This document shows, piece after piece, positions 18,140 to 25,518 of a stretch of 64,000 nucleotides of DNA. Positions within the stretch are counted from its first letter, which is position 1; every line of letters starts with the position of its first letter. The stretch spans positions 1 through 64,000 of the forward strand of contig NZ_BMNR01000006.1 in NCBI RefSeq assembly GCF_014646655.1, read 5' to 3'. This DNA comes from Yeosuana aromativorans (GTDB lineage Bacteria; Bacteroidota; Bacteroidia; Flavobacteriales; Flavobacteriaceae). The notes beneath the pieces were generated by a model. It had not been told where the DNA came from and did not search any database. It was given only the letters and a program-made list of their open reading frames with translations. The position numbers and the translations under genes were made by a program.

Positions 18140-19093
18140 ATGAAAATAGTAATCATAGGAGGAACTGGACACATAGGAACCTATTTGATTCCTCGACTGA
18201 TCATGAAGGGTCATGAGGTTATTTGTGTAAGCAGAAATAAAAGACAGCCTTATAATATAACTCCAATATGGAAATTGGTAAAACAGATTTCCATTGATAG
18301 AGTAATAACCGAACAAGAAGGTATTTTTGCATCCAAAATCAAAGAATTAAATGCCGACGTCATAATAGATCTCATTTGTTTTACCCCAAAAAGTGCTGCC
18401 ATGATTGTAGAAGCCCTTACAGGAGCCGTAGAACACTTCATACATTGCGGAAGCATGTGGGTCCATGGGCATAGCTCTGAGGTTCCCACTCATGAGAGTC
18501 AAGAACGCAGACCTTTTGGCGAATACGGCATTAATAAAGCAAATATAGAATCCTATTTACTTTCAATGTCACGGCTAAAAGGCTTTCCTTGTACCATATT
18601 GCATCCTGGTCACATTACTGGCCCAGGTTGGTTGCCAATCGGGCCTACAGGCAATTTAAATCCTGAAACATTTATAAAGTTAGCCAAAGGAGAAGAAATA
18701 ATCTTACCAAATCTTGGAATGGAAACGCTCCATCATGTCCATGCCGATGACGTTGCTCAGGCTTTTGTGAATGCCATTGAAAATAGGCAAAACGCAATAG
18801 GGGAAAGTTTTCATGTTGTCTCAGAACAAGCCATAACTTTGAGAGGCTTAGCAAATGCCGTGGCAAAAAGTTTTGGACAAGTAGCAAAGCTTAGCTTTCT
18901 ACCTTGGGAAGCATGGAAAAAAACAGTACCTGAGAGAGACGCAGAGTTAACATGGGATCACATTGCCCATAGTCCTAATGGCAGCATTGCAAAAGCAAGA
19001 AGATTACTGAATTACAACCCTAAATACAGCTCTCTTGAAGCTGTACAAGAATCAATCAAGTTTTACTTTGAAAAAGAAAGCATAACTATTTAA
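18140..19093 (+). CDS. NAD(P)-dependent epimerase/dehydratase (extended SDR)
   Basis: The 317-residue protein has the Rossmann signature GGTGHIG (7-13), a Ser105/Tyr129/Lys133 catalytic set (HCGSMW and YGINKA), and the C-terminal substrate domain of extended SDRs. It has no signal peptide and should be cytoplasmic. Most such enzymes act on nucleotide sugars, but atypical members oxidise or reduce free sugars. It lies 3 bp after one DUF1343 gene and 31 bp before its close paralogue, so it is part of the same transcription unit. Its substrate is not known; an amino-sugar or lactyl-sugar step tied to MurNAc use is possible. Confidence 0.85.
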   Translation: MKIVIIGGTGHIGTYLIPRLIMKGHEVICVSRNKRQPYNITPIWKLVKQISIDRVITEQEGIFASKIKELNADVIIDLICFTPKSAAMIVEALTGAVEHFIHCGSMWVHGHSSEVPTHESQERRPFGEYGINKANIESYLLSMSRLKGFPCTILHPGHITGPGWLPIGPTGNLNPETFIKLAKGEEIILPNLGMETLHHVHADDVAQAFVNAIENRQNAIGESFHVVSEQAITLRGLANAVAKSFGQVAKLSFLPWEAWKKTVPERDAELTWDHIAHSPNGSIAKARRLLNYNPKYSSLEAVQESIKFYFEKESITI

Positions 19094-19124
19094 ACAGATA
19101 CTAATCCAAAAAATGATTTAAAAA

Positions 19125-20378
19125 ATGGTAAAGCGTATTCTACAGATTACAGTTCTACTTTTATTTGTTGCAACACTTTGTTGCCGCCAATCCAGTGAAA
19201 ATAAAAAATCACCCTCCGTTAATAAAAATAATTACATTGTTGTTGGGGCTAATCAAACTGAAAATTATATACCACTCATAAAAGGCAAAAATATTGCTGT
19301 TGTGGCCAACAACACATCTGTTATTTTTAAAAGTGATACAAAACAGTATACCCACTTGGTTGACTCTTTATTATCACTGGGTATTCATATTTCAAAAGTA
19401 TTTGCCCCAGAACATGGTTTTAGGGGGGCGGCAGATGCTGGGGAAGATTTAACAGACACCACAGATACCAAAACGGGAATACCTATAATTTCGTTATATG
19501 GAGAAAACAAAAACCCATCTCAAAAACAAATATATAATTATAGAAAACCAACACCAGAACATTTGAAAAACGTTGATGCCGTGTTATTTGACATTCAAGA
19601 TGTTGGCGTAAGGTTTTACACCTACATATCTACGCTTCATAATGTTATGGAAGCTTGTGCAGAAAACAGCATACCCATAATTGTGCTGGACAGACCCAAT
19701 CCAAACGGTCATTACGTTGATGGCCCTGTTTTAGAAAAAGACACAAAAAGTTTTGCAGGACTTGGTCCAATACCAATAGTTTATGGCATGACCATTGGTG
19801 AATATGCTTTGATGACCAACGGTGAGAAGTGGTTGAATAACGGTGTTAAATGCGACCTCACAGTAATTACTTTAAAAAACTACACACACAAGTCTACATA
19901 TAGTTTGCCCTTAAGGCCATCTCCAAATCTTCCAAATGATAAATCAATCAATCTTTATCCGAGTTTGTGTCTTTTTGAGGGAACAGATGTAAGTTGCGGA
20001 AGAGGAACTGACATGCAATTCCAAATTTTTGGGTCCCCTAACTTACCTAAAGACACTTATCACTTTACTTTTATCCCTCAACCAAATTTCGGGTCAAAAA
20101 ACCCAAAACATATGGGACAGGAATGCCACGGTTTAAATTTATCCAAGGCCAAGGATTTAGATCAGTTAAATTTTTCATGGCTAATAGATGCTTACGCTGC
20201 AACTTCAGAAAAAGATAAATTTTTTGAATATGAGGCTTTTAATAAGTTGGCAGGTAACACAAAACTAAAACAACAAATTGAACAAGGCCTTTCCATGGAT
20301 GAAATAAGAGAAACTTGGCAAACAGATTTAACGGCCTTTAAAAAAACAAGAGCAAAATACCTGCTATACAATGATTAA
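19125..20378 (+). CDS. DUF1343/GH171 exo-beta-N-acetylmuramidase-like lipoprotein (paralogue C)
   Basis: The 417-residue product has a signal peptide ending in LCC (Cys19 or Cys20 lipidated) and a DUF1343 domain collinear with paralogue B: VANNTSV, FAPEHGFRG (Glu96), FDIQDVGVRFYTY, VLDRPNPNG and SCGRGTDMQF. The two lipoproteins look like a duplicated pair that now flanks the SDR gene. A region unique to C (about 123-140, KNPSQKQIYNYRKP) lies where B has an Asn/Gly-rich loop, beside the presumed substrate cleft, so the pair may differ in glycan length or decoration. The inferred role is exo-muramidase at the cell envelope. Confidence 0.92.
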   Translation: MVKRILQITVLLLFVATLCCRQSSENKKSPSVNKNNYIVVGANQTENYIPLIKGKNIAVVANNTSVIFKSDTKQYTHLVDSLLSLGIHISKVFAPEHGFRGAADAGEDLTDTTDTKTGIPIISLYGENKNPSQKQIYNYRKPTPEHLKNVDAVLFDIQDVGVRFYTYISTLHNVMEACAENSIPIIVLDRPNPNGHYVDGPVLEKDTKSFAGLGPIPIVYGMTIGEYALMTNGEKWLNNGVKCDLTVITLKNYTHKSTYSLPLRPSPNLPNDKSINLYPSLCLFEGTDVSCGRGTDMQFQIFGSPNLPKDTYHFTFIPQPNFGSKNPKHMGQECHGLNLSKAKDLDQLNFSWLIDAYAATSEKDKFFEYEAFNKLAGNTKLKQQIEQGLSMDEIRETWQTDLTAFKKTRAKYLLYND

Positions 20379-20458
20379 ATCATAGCTTTAAAAACACACT
20401 GATATGATATATTGAAAATAGCTTTTTTCTCATTTTAAAATAAATTACCATTTGATAT

Positions 20459-22015
20459 ATGAACAAAAAGCGTTTCCTATTTCTTATTTTAATAATTCTG
20501 CAGTTCTTACTAAGTGATTGTAGCAGTAACCGCTTGGTTTCCCATAAATTTACCGAAACACTGCCCACGGTACCAAGGGAGTTTAGAGCGGCATGGGTTG
20601 CTACGGTAGCAAATATCAACTGGCCGAGTGATAAAGGATTGCCTGTTGAAGAACAAAAACATGAAGTCATAAAATTATTGGATCTGCTAAAAGCCTCCCA
20701 TTTTAATGCCATCATCCTGCAGGTAAGGCCACAAGCAGATGCCATTTACCCGAGCGATTTAGAACCTTGGTCCTACTTCCTCACTGGCAAGCAAGGTCAA
20801 GCCCCAAAACCGTATTACGATCCGCTTAAATTTTGGATAGAGCAAGCCCATAAAAGAGGCCTTGAATTACACGCTTGGTTAAATCCGTACCGAGCTCATC
20901 ATCTAAGTGGTGGCCCCGTAACAGAAACTTCGATAGTAAAAAAGCGTCCGGATTTAGTAGTGAAACTTGAAACAGGATATTGGTGGTTGGACCCAGGTAA
21001 GAAGGGTACACAAGACCACTCTTACAATGTTGTCATGGATATTGTTAAAAGATATGATGTGGACGGCATCCACTTTGATGACTATTTTTATCCTTATCCT
21101 TCATACAACAACAATAAAGACTTTCCTGACGAAGAAAGCTGGCAATCATATCTTCAAAAAGGAGGCAAATTGTCCAGACCCGATTGGCGCAGACAAAATG
21201 TTAACATATTTATTAAGCGGATTTATTATGGCATAAAAAAAAGGAAACCTTCTGTAAAGTTTGGAATAAGTCCTTTTGGAGTTTGGCGTCCTTCTTACCC
21301 GCCCTCGGTAGTTGCGGGTTTTGACCAATACAATGAACTATATGCAGATGCAAAACTATGGCTAAACAAAGGTTGGTTAGACTATATTACACCACAGTTG
21401 TACTGGCCAATCAACAGAATTGAACTAAGCTTTCCCGTATTACTAAATTGGTGGAAAGAGGAAAACAAAAAAGGAAGACATCTTTGGCCTGGTTTGAATA
21501 TAGGAATCAAAAAAGGGGAAAATGCTATTGATGAAACCATTAATCAAATTATGATTGTACGCGGCATGTTACCCAAATCACCGGGAGAAGTTCATTGGAG
21601 CATAGAACCTTTAATCACTTCTCCTGATCTTGCACAAGCAATTTCAGAAGGACCTTACAAAGAACCAGCGTTAACGCCTAAATATCCGTGGCTAAGTAAA
21701 AAAATACCTAAATTGCCCGAAGTTAAAGTTTCAAAGGAAAACGACAGCTTGACTGTTTCATGGAAACACAAAAATTTGAGTAACATTTCCCATTTGATAC
21801 TGTATTACAAATTTAAAAACGAATGGGATTACAGGATTTTAAGTAGCGACATTAAATCTCAAAAGGTTCCTCTTATTAAAAAAATCAATCCATCAAAAAA
21901 TGGAGACTTAACTGAAACAACAGAGACTCTAAATACAATCGCAATATCATCTGTAGATAAATTTGGAAATGAAAGCTCAGTTGTTAAAATACCCATATCT
22001 AATATCTATCACTAA
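20459..22015 (+). CDS. DUF187/GHL10-family glycosyl hydrolase lipoprotein (DigH/YngK-like)
   Basis: The 518-residue product has a lipoprotein signal with Cys21 (LLSDC) and a DUF187 barrel. Typical motifs are EFRAAWVATVANINWPS, ILQVRPQADAIYPS, LHAWLNPYRAHH, GIHFDDYFYPYP and GISPFGVWRP. A C-terminal fibronectin-like segment (about 415-510) follows. E. coli DigH (YddW), of the same family, cleaves peptide-free peptidoglycan glycan strands. An endo-acting enzyme of this kind would feed the exo-acting DUF1343 and GH3 enzymes, so it fits the locus well. It is the last gene of the rightward set, 80 bp after paralogue C, and is followed by a terminator hairpin. Confidence 0.9.
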   Translation: MNKKRFLFLILIILQFLLSDCSSNRLVSHKFTETLPTVPREFRAAWVATVANINWPSDKGLPVEEQKHEVIKLLDLLKASHFNAIILQVRPQADAIYPSDLEPWSYFLTGKQGQAPKPYYDPLKFWIEQAHKRGLELHAWLNPYRAHHLSGGPVTETSIVKKRPDLVVKLETGYWWLDPGKKGTQDHSYNVVMDIVKRYDVDGIHFDDYFYPYPSYNNNKDFPDEESWQSYLQKGGKLSRPDWRRQNVNIFIKRIYYGIKKRKPSVKFGISPFGVWRPSYPPSVVAGFDQYNELYADAKLWLNKGWLDYITPQLYWPINRIELSFPVLLNWWKEENKKGRHLWPGLNIGIKKGENAIDETINQIMIVRGMLPKSPGEVHWSIEPLITSPDLAQAISEGPYKEPALTPKYPWLSKKIPKLPEVKVSKENDSLTVSWKHKNLSNISHLILYYKFKNEWDYRILSSDIKSQKVPLIKKINPSKNGDLTETTETLNTIAISSVDKFGNESSVVKIPISNIYH

Positions 22016-22071
22016 GAGAATAAAAAATCTTAAATGTAAGTTGATTTACAAATTTTCTGAAAATAAAAAAA

Positions 22072-22096
22072 CTTCAAAGAATAAAATTCTATGAAG
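22072..22096. terminator. Bidirectional terminator hairpin between the DUF187 gene and the tRNA
   Basis: CTTCAAAGAAT pairs with ATTCTATGAAG with one mismatch around an AAA loop. T-rich sequence follows on the plus strand and a TTTTTTTATTTT run follows on the minus strand. It can serve both the DUF187 operon and the oppositely oriented tRNA gene. Confidence 0.6.
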
Positions 22097-22111
22097 CCTT
22101 TATTTTACTAG

Positions 22112-22185
22112 TGGTCCCACCTGGGCTCGAACCAGGGACCACCTGATTATGAGTCAGGTGCTCTAACCAACTGAGCTATAGGACC
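22112..22185 (-). tRNA. tRNA with CAU anticodon, probably tRNA-Ile2 (lysidine type)
   Basis: A complete cloverleaf is visible on the minus strand: acceptor GGTCCTA/TGGGACC, D arm AGCTCAGTTGGTTAGAGC, anticodon loop CTCATAA, and T arm CCTGG/CCAGG around TTCGAGC. The 3' CCA is not encoded. The anticodon is CAU, so it could be elongator Met or Ile2. The acceptor pairs C4-G69 and C5-G68 are those that TilS recognises in tRNA-Ile2, whereas E. coli tRNA-Met has U4-A69 and A5-U68. A weak promoter (TTG at 22227, TAAATTCG at 22204) lies upstream. Confidence 0.93.
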
Positions 22186-22240
22186 GAAATTGGCTGCGAA
22201 TTTAATACTATTTTTATTACTCTACAAGAAATTTATTTGT

Positions 22241-22642
22241 TTAAATTATTTCTTGGCATAGCTCTATTAACACGCCGTTTGTGGTTTTAGGATGCAAAAA
22301 AACAACCAACTTATTATCAGCGCCTTTTTTTGGCGTTTCATTCAATACCGTAAAACCTTCGCTTATTAATCGCTTTACCTCAGATTCTATATCGTCAACA
22401 TCAAAGGCTATGTGGTGAATGCCCTCGCCTTTTTTCTCAATGAATTTTGCAATAGGACTGTCTGGATGGGTCGCTTCCAACAGTTCAATTTTATTGGTGC
22501 CGACCTTAAAAAAAGATGTTTTTACACCTTCGGTTTCAACGGTTTCCATTTTGTAGTGTGATTGAGCAAAAAGTTTAGAAAACAATGTATTGGAAGACTC
22601 GATGTTTTTAACCGCTATTCCTATGTGTTCGATTTTTTTCAT
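22241..22642 (-). CDS. mce: Methylmalonyl-CoA epimerase
   Basis: The 133-residue protein is a vicinal-oxygen-chelate fold enzyme. It starts KIEHIGIAVKNIE and contains GEGIHHIAFDVDDIE and a C-terminal NGVLIELCQ, which supply the metal-binding His and Glu residues. It interconverts the (R) and (S) forms of methylmalonyl-CoA between propionyl-CoA carboxylase and methylmalonyl-CoA mutase. The size is normal for the family. It stands alone between a tRNA and the divergent rbfA, with no pathway partner in the window. Confidence 0.9.
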   Translation of the reverse strand: MKKIEHIGIAVKNIESSNTLFSKLFAQSHYKMETVETEGVKTSFFKVGTNKIELLEATHPDSPIAKFIEKKGEGIHHIAFDVDDIESEVKRLISEGFTVLNETPKKGADNKLVVFLHPKTTNGVLIELCQEII

Positions 22643-22840
22643 GTTTATTTTTCGTGAAAACGGAAATCTCTTTTAGTTTCTATTTAATAGGAAGATACAA
22701 ATTTTGTATATCAAAAGTAAGATAATCTTTAAATATGCTCTATTTTTGCACGATGAAAATCCCAAAAGATTTTTTAGCCAGAGGCTACGGTTTAATCTGC
22801 CAAAATTCACTAAATTAAGCATCCTTTAAAAATAACTACT

Positions 22841-23236
22841 GTGGAAGAGAGTCAAAGACAAAAAAAAATAGCATCGGTATTACAGCGCGATTTAGTAGAT
22901 GTTTTACAAAAAGCAGCCACACAGGGCGGTATGCAGGGTATCTTAATTTCGGTATCAAAAGTAAAGGTTACGGTAGATCTGTCAGACGCTAAAGTCTATT
23001 TAAGCATTTTTCCTAACGATAAAGGTAAAGAGCTACTTGCGGGCATAAAATCAAATGCACCTTTAATTAAACATGAAATTGCCCAACGTACCAAGCACCA
23101 ATTGCGACGCATGCCTAAATTGGAGTTTTTTATTGATGACTCCCTTGAATATATGGACAAGATAGAACAATCCTTAAAAGGAAAGGACAACCCTATAAAA
23201 GACCCTAGTATTTTAGACAAACGTAAAAAATCTTAA
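22841..23236 (+). CDS. rbfA: 30S ribosome-binding factor A
   Basis: The 131-residue protein fits RbfA, a KH-fold factor for late 30S maturation and 16S rRNA 5'-end processing. It contains QRQKKIASVLQRDL near the start and the conserved HEIAQRTKHQLRRMPKLEFFIDDSLEY stretch, quoted here as two motifs HEIAQRTKHQL and RMPKLEFF. The start is GTG at 22841. A TATTTTTG -7-like box lies at 22741-22748. The gene ends directly against the next one (TAA followed by TTG), so the permease is co-transcribed. Confidence 0.95.
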   Translation: MEESQRQKKIASVLQRDLVDVLQKAATQGGMQGILISVSKVKVTVDLSDAKVYLSIFPNDKGKELLAGIKSNAPLIKHEIAQRTKHQLRRMPKLEFFIDDSLEYMDKIEQSLKGKDNPIKDPSILDKRKKS

Positions 23237-24442
23237 TTGAACTTTTCGCTATACATAGCAAAACGTTATTTACGCTCAAAAAGCAGTAATAACGCCATCA
23301 ATTTCATTACCATTATTGCTGCTATCGGTGTGGTTTTAGGTGCCGCTTCCCTATTTATCGTGCTGTCTGGATTTGCGGGCTTAAAGGATTATACATTGGA
23401 ATTTTCAAATGTTGTGGACCCCGATTTAAAAGCCGAAACCGCCCTTGGAAAATCTTTTATTTTAACAGATGATGATACTCAAAAATTAAAGGCTTTAAAT
23501 GAAGTAGCCTTATACTCAAAAATTGTTGAGGAACGTGTGGTTATAGCTTCTGAAGATAAAAATGATATTGTAACCCTTAAAGGCGTTGATGAATCGTTTG
23601 AAAGCGTTACCAGTATAGACTCCGTGATTGTACAGGGTAATTGGATATCTCAAAACGCTCCGGAAATTGTGGCGGGTTGGGGTGTTTCAAGCAATCTGTC
23701 CCTTGGTATATTAGATTACACAAAAACCATCAATATTTATGTGCCAAAGCCAGGCAAAGGGCAAATTACCTCAACAAAAAATGCATTTAATTCTGTTAAG
23801 GCCGTTAATGTAGGGGTATTTGATATTAACGAGAAAATAAACGACACCTATGTGTATGCTCCCATCGATTTGGCGCAACAGCTTTTAAATTATAGCCCCA
23901 ATCAAGTTACAGGATTAGAATTCAGGTTGGTTGAAGGCGCAGATATAGATGATGTCCGTGGGAAAATCCAAAATATTTTAGGGGATCGGGTTATTATAAA
24001 AAACAGGTCACAACTCAATGATGCACTGTACAAAATGTTGAACACCGAAAACTTAGCTGTCTATTTGATTTTTACATTGGTGCTAATCATCGCTTTGTTT
24101 AACGTAATTGGGTCTATCATCATGATGATCCTTGACAAGAAAAAAACGCTCAATACCTTATTTAATTTAGGAGCAACCTTAAAGGAAATTAGGCGAATCT
24201 TCTTTTTTCAAGGAAGCTTGATGACTGTTCTTGGAGGTGTTTTTGGTATTGCTATTGGCGTTTTAATCATTGTTTTACAAAAGTCCTTTGCTTTGGTCAT
24301 GATAACGCCTGCCTTACCGTATCCTGTAACCATCAAGCCGGAAAATTTTGTTATTGTATTCTTGACCATTTCTGTTTTGGGTATTTTGGCCTCAAAAATA
24401 GCTTCAATGAGAATTACAAAAACCTTAGTGGAAACCCATTAA
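23237..24442 (+). CDS. ABC transporter permease of the LolC/LolE (FtsX-like) type
   Basis: The 401-residue protein starts with TTG directly after the rbfA stop. It has one N-terminal membrane helix (about 21-45, AINFITIIAAIGVVLGAASLF), a large periplasmic MacB_PCD-like domain (about 50-265), and three C-terminal helices of the FtsX fold. This matches lipoprotein-release permeases that pull lipoproteins out of the inner membrane toward LolA. The ATPase partner LolD is not adjacent. The rbfA-permease pairing is one I recall from other flavobacterial genomes. MacB-like export of another cargo cannot be excluded. Confidence 0.88.
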   Translation: MNFSLYIAKRYLRSKSSNNAINFITIIAAIGVVLGAASLFIVLSGFAGLKDYTLEFSNVVDPDLKAETALGKSFILTDDDTQKLKALNEVALYSKIVEERVVIASEDKNDIVTLKGVDESFESVTSIDSVIVQGNWISQNAPEIVAGWGVSSNLSLGILDYTKTINIYVPKPGKGQITSTKNAFNSVKAVNVGVFDINEKINDTYVYAPIDLAQQLLNYSPNQVTGLEFRLVEGADIDDVRGKIQNILGDRVIIKNRSQLNDALYKMLNTENLAVYLIFTLVLIIALFNVIGSIIMMILDKKKTLNTLFNLGATLKEIRRIFFFQGSLMTVLGGVFGIAIGVLIIVLQKSFALVMITPALPYPVTIKPENFVIVFLTISVLGILASKIASMRITKTLVETH

Positions 24443-24453
24443 TTTTTTTGATA

Positions 24454-25449
24454 TTAATCTATAAACTGGTAATCTGAAAATTTTTCAAGTACCTCATCAA
24501 ACGTAGCAAACACATCTGCTGATTGATCACTGGTCACCATTTTGGTGCGGTATTCCTTAAAATGCGGAATGCCTTTAAAATAGTTGGTGTAATGACGTCT
24601 GGTTTCAAAAACACCCAGCGTCTCGCCTTTCCAGTCTATAGCCATTTGTAAGTGCCGGCGAGCCGCTTCAACGCGTTCTTCCAAAGAAATTGGTGCTAAG
24701 TGCCTTCCTGTTTTAAAAAAGTGTTTTACTTGCTTAAAAAACCAAGGATTACCAATGCTGGCACGGCCTATCATGGCACCGTCCAATCCGTAACTATCCC
24801 GCATTTCCATAGCTTTCTCCGGGGAATCTACATCGCCGTTTCCAAATACAGGAATATGCATTCTGGGATTGTTCTTAACTTGGGCTATAGGTTTCCAGTC
24901 AGCTTCGCCCTTGTACATCTGCGCTCGGGTTCTTCCATGAATGGCAATGGCTTTACAGCCCACATCCTGCAACCTTTCGGCCACCTCAACAATTTTTATG
25001 GAATTGTGGTCCCACCCCAATCGGGTTTTTACGGTAATGGGAATATTGGTGCGTTTAACCATTTCAGCTGTAAGCTGCTCCATAAGGCAAACATCCTTTA
25101 AAATTCCGGCGCCAGCGCCTTTGCTCACTACCTTTTTTACAGGGCAGCCAAAATTGATGTCAATAATATCTGGTTTGGATTGTTCTACAATATCAATGGT
25201 TTGTAGCATGCTATCTAAATTGGCTCCAAATATTTGAATGCCAACTGGGCGTTCTTTTTCATAGATATCCAATTTCATAACACTTTTGGCCGCATTGCGT
25301 ATCAACCCTTCACTAGAAACAAATTCGGTATAGACCACATCGGCTCCTTGCTCTTTGCAAAGTGCACGAAACGGCGGGTCACTTACATCCTCCATGGGGG
25401 CGAGAAGCAACGGGAAATCAGGAAGTTCTATGTTATCTATTTTAACCAC
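24454..25449 (-). CDS. dusB: tRNA-dihydrouridine synthase B
   Basis: The product is an FMN-dependent TIM-barrel enzyme that reduces specific uridines in the tRNA D loop. Motifs are PLLLAPMEDVSDPPFR, DINFGCPVKKVVSKGAG (with the catalytic Cys), ITVKTRLGWD, AIHGRTRAQMYKG and VFGNGDVDSPEKA. The open frame reaches a TTG at 25467, but GTG at 25449 gives the usual start MVKIDNIELPDFP, so I choose it (331 residues). That GTG lies inside a short inverted repeat (25446-25464). The gene converges on the permease with only 11 bp between stops. Confidence 0.94.
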   Translation of the reverse strand: MVKIDNIELPDFPLLLAPMEDVSDPPFRALCKEQGADVVYTEFVSSEGLIRNAAKSVMKLDIYEKERPVGIQIFGANLDSMLQTIDIVEQSKPDIIDINFGCPVKKVVSKGAGAGILKDVCLMEQLTAEMVKRTNIPITVKTRLGWDHNSIKIVEVAERLQDVGCKAIAIHGRTRAQMYKGEADWKPIAQVKNNPRMHIPVFGNGDVDSPEKAMEMRDSYGLDGAMIGRASIGNPWFFKQVKHFFKTGRHLAPISLEERVEAARRHLQMAIDWKGETLGVFETRRHYTNYFKGIPHFKEYRTKMVTSDQSADVFATFDEVLEKFSDYQFID

Positions 25450-25518
25450 AAATAAAATTTGTGGCAAAATTACACTTTTTTACAACAAAACAAGTTTATC
25501 AGTATAAGATGCTCAAAA

